A stretch of DNA of 64,000 nt from Acanthaster planci (taxonomy: Eukaryota > Echinodermata > Asteroidea > Valvatida > Acanthasteridae). The stretch covers positions 25,575 through 89,574 of the forward strand of contig NW_019091515.1 of the NCBI RefSeq assembly GCF_001949145.1, given 5' to 3'. Positions 59,801-64,000 of this stretch are shown here, piece after piece. How positions within the stretch are numbered: position 1 is the stretch's first letter; each line of letters begins with the position of its first letter. The notes beneath the pieces were generated by a model, which worked only from the letters and a program-made list of their open reading frames with translations, was not told where the DNA came from and did not search any database. The position numbers and the translations under genes are program-made.

Positions 59801-61577
59801 GTAAAATGGAGTTCATATAGCAGTTAGTTTTAGCTGCAATATTTCAGAGAGTTGGAAGTTATTTCCTCTTCGAGATATAGGTATTTTTGGTAAACAGGAC
59901 TCTAGTCTAATGGGTAAGTAAGTAAATAAAATAAATCTCAATTTCCGTGGTCCAGAATACCAACAATTTGCCGTAGGACAAATGTAGGAAACTTGTTCTT
60001 GAAGTTTGTGTCACATGTGTTCAGCAGCAGGTTGACATTGGATAGAACGGTTCATGTCAGTTCACCCTTTGGAAAAAAGTGTCATAAAAACAGAAAACCC
60101 CCAAAAGAGCCAAGAAACCAAGATGTCAAGTATTAATTCCAAAGAGAATTTCAGACTTGATGGTTTAACTTGATTGTTTCTTTTTCAAAAATTTCCAGCA
60201 GAGTCCAGCTCTAATTTTTGAGGGCTTTGATTTCGTTAGAGGGCAAAGATGGTGTTGGAGCATTTGTTCACTTTTCATAGATTTTAAACACTTCTAAGGA
60301 AAGCCCAGAGGAATTTGGATGTGTTAACACTTCCCACTGACAGTATTTTAATAAGTTTGTTATAAAACATTACATTTTAGTAGAGTTTGCACTGTATTGT
60401 CTCATATTTTTTCATTGGTTGTCGTTTTAGCTACCAATTCCAGGTACTGGCACTGGCAGAATGTGTAAGTTACAAAATCCTGTTCCCATGGCAACATTGG
60501 TACAACGTGTCAAAGAGCATCTCGGCCTGCAACATGTTCAGCTAGCTCTTGGAAGTCAGAAATCACAGGGTATGATTGTAAGGCTTTTTTTTCTGAGAAA
60601 GGCAGATTTATACCTTACCTCTCACCCTTCCAGATTCTTTGAAAAACCCACAGAAAGTTTTTGGAGGATGATGTACAATATAGGAAGGTAGAGCCCAGCC
60701 ACTGTTGCTTTACACGGGGCTTGGTGCCCAGTAAAAGTGGAAATGCAAAGAATATGCCTTTAGTTTCCCAAACGGGGAGAATTTTAGAGGGTTTAAGAAA
60801 GTACATTTATATTGGCCTTGCAAAAGTGCCTCAGAAATTAATTGGACTAAAGCTTAAACCTTAAGCTTTCCTCTGACGTATGAGCTCCACTACACTTTTG
60901 GCAAGAACCCTAAGAAATAACCAGAAATAACTAAATAAAAGGCAGTAAGAATGGAAATTCACTGATTCATTTCTCTCCATCCAACAGCGCATTCAGCGCC
61001 AATCACAGGATGGAGTGATAATTAACAAACGATGAAGAAATGTTCACTTAAATATGCCAGGGAAAACCCGGGGAATCAGGTAGGGACTGAAAACTCAATC
61101 CACCTGCTGACCTTGGTGGTATTGGAACCCGGGCCACTGAGGTGAAGGCAAGCAAAGAAATACTCTACCAGCCTGACTCCCCTCAATAATAAATGAATAG
61201 ATCTGTCATCTTTGCCCATTGATTTTTAATTTCTCTTTGTTTTGCTTGCTTATTTGACATACAGGGCCTTTTTTTTATTTTCTCTCTTTTTTCTTTTCTT
61301 TTTTTCAGACTCGGAAGTCAAGACTGTTGCCATTTGTGCTGGTTCAGGGGCCAGTGCCCTGCGCCGGGTACCAGCCGATGTTTACCTCACAGGGGAGATG
61401 TCGCATCACGACATCCTGGCTGCTGTGGCCAGGGGAACCAGTGTGATCCTCTGCAACCACAGCAACACCGAACGTGGATATCTACACGTCCTCGGGGCAA
61501 AATTGACGGACCTGCTAAAAGGGGCCGTAAATGTTGTTGTATCGTCTGTCGATGCTGATCCGTTAAATGTAGTTTAA
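56879..61577 (+). CDS. NIF3L1: NIF3-like protein 1 (NIF3/DUF34 family), internal segment not located
   Basis: Clear exons are 56879-57467, 59381-59489, 60431-60569 and 61309-61577. Exon 1 starts with a 78-residue presequence-like leader, then MDLKEVLRILYRFAP, AEDWDNVGLLVEPTPPH, FLTNDLTEEV, DLILAYHPPIF, ENRVGIYSPHTCYDA and GGVNDWLAEGLG. Later exons give RIQCVVTCSEQGL, GTGTGRMCKLQNPV, VKTVAICAGSGAS, DVYLTGEMSHHDILAA and VILCNHSNTERGYL. The histidines and acidic residues of the dinuclear metal site (YHPP, GEMSHHD, HSNTER) are present. NIF3 proteins are conserved metal-binding proteins of uncertain biochemical role; the animal form is reported in cytosol and mitochondria. The exon 1 donor is phase 1 but the next recognised exon enters in phase 2, so one or more exons (length 1 modulo 3, about 60 residues in human) are missing from this model. 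Translation could instead start at the internal ATG 57113. Confidence 0.88.
57895..57974 (+). other. Candidate NIF3L1 exon, unresolved
   Basis: Bounded by CTCACTGCAG and a strong donor CCG-GTATGT. It is open in the phase left by exon 1 (GARHKMRRCIHVRLTQS...), but its end phase does not fit the next exon and the peptide does not resemble the expected NIF3L1 segment. It may be an exon needing a further partner, or a coincidence. Confidence 0.25.
58171..58390 (+). repeat. Dispersed element family 1, copy C
   Basis: The longest copy. It has GCATTGAAGCATCCCG, GTGTGTTCATTTTGTTG, TTTGTGAACCACC, AAGTGCAGTTCCAACCAAGG and GTAGGAAAATTGGCGCCCTC. It sits inside NIF3L1 intron DNA, in the interval where the missing exon is expected. 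Confidence 0.75.
61063..61185 (-). mobile_element. tRNA-derived SINE, minus strand, in NIF3L1 intron
   Basis: On the minus strand GTCAGGCTGGTAGAGTATTT (A-box-like) is followed by GTGGCCCGGGTTCCAATACC (B-box-like) at tRNA spacing. A body with CAGCAGGTGGATTGAG and CCCTACCTGATTCCCCGGG comes next. It lacks a proper acceptor stem, hence a SINE rather than a tRNA gene. Confidence 0.6.
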
Positions 61578-63892
61578 CGGCCAGTTAAACTATTCAACAT
61601 TTCCACTTTATCTTGTTGGAGTAAGAGAAATGCATGCCATGAAATATTGCATGCCAAAATCTAAACAGCAGAAATTACAGCATAGATGAACTTTGATTTT
61701 AGAAAACCTTATCTGAAAGTCCTAACTTGTTGAATTGTGCTTCTCTTACCTTCTGACGGTTGAGAGGGGTGTATTCTAACCTTCCCCACCCTAATCCCGA
61801 ACAGATCTTAGACACCCAATGCCAGATGTTTATTGCATTTTAAGTTCATGTGTTTTCCTTTCTTCCAAAGACCAAATTTAGACTGGAGGAACCTTTTCAC
61901 CAACTGTTGCTTCACAACCAAGCACATCATCCTTCCAATCTGGTGCAATCAATTTGTTTAAATACAGATCTTTAAAATGCGCCTTTGTGTCTCAGTCAAC
62001 CTGTTTTTCAACTTTTGTTTCACTATTCAAAGGGTATTTTACTGCCATTTTGGTTTTATGTTAATGAATATTTCCATATTCATGAGCAAAACTGTGATGT
62101 CATCCCAGGAGGAAAGCCTCAGTGTTACATTGGTTTGTGCCAGTGTAAAATTGTATCTGTTTTTGTAGATTTTGCTGGACAAAAGTTTTCCATCTTTGCT
62201 GATTCATTGCTGTGTATGTGCAAAGCAGTAAGCAAGCATCAATCCCTTAACCAGTAAATTCTGGGTGCATGGTTTGAACAGAAAAACCTACGCACTGAAC
62301 GTTTGTCTTACTTGGATGACATCACAGCAACAGTGCCCTCAGTTGTCAAGCAAATTCACGATTCAATGCATTTTGTTCAAACAGCAAAACAGTAGAAAAC
62401 AGGAATGTAAAAGAGTTTTTATTCATTGAAAACTCTGTAAAAGTTGCAGCAAAATTGTATCTGAGGGAAATTCACTGTAGCTACACTTGAACCACTGCAT
62501 TCCCACTCACACTTCCATTTAAAACCGAAGATGAAGTGTTGGGGGGAGAGACCTCCATCCTGGCTTGTTACAGATAAAAAAGACTTCCAACAGTTTTCAT
62601 CAAAGCATGTATCACAAAAGCTTGATCATAGTTTTACACTTCATAGTTTAAGACTACTGCACCGGTTGTGAACAGTCCTAGATTAACAATTTCTCTGAAT
62701 AACTGCATTTGATACTGAACACTATTATAAGATGCCTTTTACCAATTTTTTCTATACCTAGAAATATTTTCTCAAACAATTCTATCACTTCAGTCATGTG
62801 AATTTTTCAAAATAATTGTCTGCTTGAGTGGTCATAAGCTGTATACATGTACCAAAAATGTAACTTTGACCTTAATTTTATTGAAATGACAGAGCCACTT
62901 TGCAGGTCCATGATGTGGAAGACACAGAATAAACTTGGGAATTACCAAGCTTCAAAACAAAGTTTTCAGTTTCTTAAGTGTCTAGTTTTAAAAAGCTGAA
63001 ATAAGTTTGCAGGAATCATGATCAAAGCATCGGAATGAAGAAAATTATGATAAAAATTGGAGTTAATCGATCTCCAACTGTGGATGATGGTAAGGACCTA
63101 TAGCCTGTATGCAATCAAATTCACTGAACACCATTCCCGAATGTACTGTATTTATGTAATCGAAAGTACCACTGACTTTTAAGCTTTATTTTCCACGCCC
63201 CTTTCTTTAAAAAAGTTTCCCTATATTATTAGAAGTATCTCTATTGATGAAATGAAGTTTGAGCGCATTCTGCTGATGAACTCGAGAGGAAACTTCTGGT
63301 CGTGTTAAAGAGCGCCAACTGTTGTTGTGCATGTTACGGTTGAATGAACGACTTCACGAGTCTAAAGTGCCGTGCCCACAAAAAGGGGGCGGGCCACTCG
63401 CCTTGTTAATATTGTTACCCTACAGAGGCATACAGAAACGACACGGATTACTTTCCACTGAGGTTGCAATTGATAAAACAACATAAAACTGAAAAATTAT
63501 TCCTTTTTTGTCATAAACGAGTTTACTTTTTATGAAATGGAGAGTCTGACAGGTTTTGATGGGATAAAGTTTGGGAACCTTAGTGAAAATGGAAACACGC
63601 AAGTTTGGTTTTCGGTAGTGGTCACGTGATCCACCTGTTTCCGAAGTGAATTCCTTCGTCTGGTGCTTGCACGATTATCACTAGCAGTGCTCTTTATGTG
63701 TTGCAGGTACAAGTACCAGACGTGATACGCTAAATGTAATTTGAGTGCGTGACTAAACACTGAAACTCGTGTGATATAAATCTATTTCTCTGAGGAAATA
63801 CATCTCTCATTACTCACGACTGCACGAGGGAAAGCTTGTAGAGAGAAACACGTGCTTGTAGCTGATAGCTTGGAACAGGAGGACACCCGATA
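61578..63892. other. NIF3L1 3' flank and upstream region of the next gene
   Basis: Contains the NIF3L1 3' UTR and dispersed element copy 3 (62045-62360). The first AATAAA I see downstream is at 62928-62933. No coding gene seen before 63893. Confidence 0.5.
62045..62360 (+). repeat. Dispersed element family 2, copy 3
   Basis: Starts TTAATGAATATTTCCATATT and ends GTGCCCTCAGTTGTCAAG. It aligns along its whole length with copies 1 and 2, sharing GTCATCCCAGGAGGAAAG, CTCAGTG-TACATTGGTT and TTGGATGACATCACAGCAAC. Confidence 0.8.
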
Positions 63893-63905
63893 ATGGATGA
63901 TTTAG
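63893..63905 (+). CDS. Start of a further gene (first coding exon, 5' part only)
   Basis: An ATG in the context CCGATAATGG is followed by codons for MDDL plus one base, then a perfect donor GTGAGT at 63906-63911. A tiny first coding exon followed by an intron is common in animals. The product cannot be known because the rest lies outside the window. Confidence 0.35.
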
Positions 63906-64000
63906 GTGAGTATGCTCATATGAACACGGCTAACTGCATTCTCCCTGCACAACTGTAGCACTAGACAAGCCTACCGCCTAGCGTGACTAGCACGTAGTAG

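Overview
This is a eukaryotic, almost certainly metazoan, genomic window. Coding sequence is split into short exons with GT-AG introns of about 0.3-2 kb, with one intron of 13 kb. Intergenic DNA is AT-rich and full of tRNA-derived SINEs, foldback/MITE palindromes, a 5'-truncated LINE and minisatellites. An extreme load of the palindromic word ACATGTAC, the SINE types and the gene set suggest a marine invertebrate deuterostome (echinoderm-like, possibly a cephalochordate). The phylum is an inference, not something the sequence proves. Two runs of N (15584-16278 and 48093-48439) are assembly gaps.

Layout. 1-5.3 kb: an intronless tectonin/fish-egg-lectin-like gene on the minus strand (1708-2595), with a TATA box, directly abutting a long foldback element. 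5.3-8.6 kb: a four-exon minus-strand TLC-domain membrane protein of the TLCD1/TLCD2 group; an orphan TLC-like exon lies between its exons 1 and 2. 9.84 kb: an intact tRNA-Thr(CGT). 13.2-20 kb: an eight-exon plus-strand gene for the spliceosome-associated protein ESS2 (DGCR14), complete at 505 codons. 24.9-46.2 kb: a seven-exon plus-strand PP2C phosphatase of the PPM1E/PPM1F (POPX/CaMKP) group, 686 codons. Its 13 kb first intron holds the ACATGTAC expansion, a degenerate GTGTGAAAA minisatellite and several dispersed repeats. 48.9-49.3 kb: the C-terminal end of a non-LTR reverse transcriptase. 54.3-56.3 kb: SIRT4 on the minus strand, three exons, with a 24-bp minisatellite in intron 1. It is head to head, 539 bp apart, with NIF3L1 on the plus strand (56.9-61.6 kb). 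63.9 kb: a start codon followed at once by a strong splice donor probably opens another gene that leaves the window.

How the genes relate. There is no operon logic here. The one arrangement that suggests co-regulation is the SIRT4/NIF3L1 divergent pair: both predicted proteins begin with mitochondrial-type presequences and share one short intergenic promoter. All exon joins given below were checked by hand for splice signals and reading phase. They close perfectly for TLCD, ESS2, PPM1E/F and SIRT4. For NIF3L1 the middle of the protein (about 60 residues in other animals) could not be located, and the flanking phases confirm that something is missing.

I did not find a clearly novel multi-gene system. 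The most unusual items are the phase-compatible orphan TLC exon, the foldback element at the lectin promoter, the ACATGTAC expansion, and three small dispersed repeat families, each with several copies inside 64 kb.
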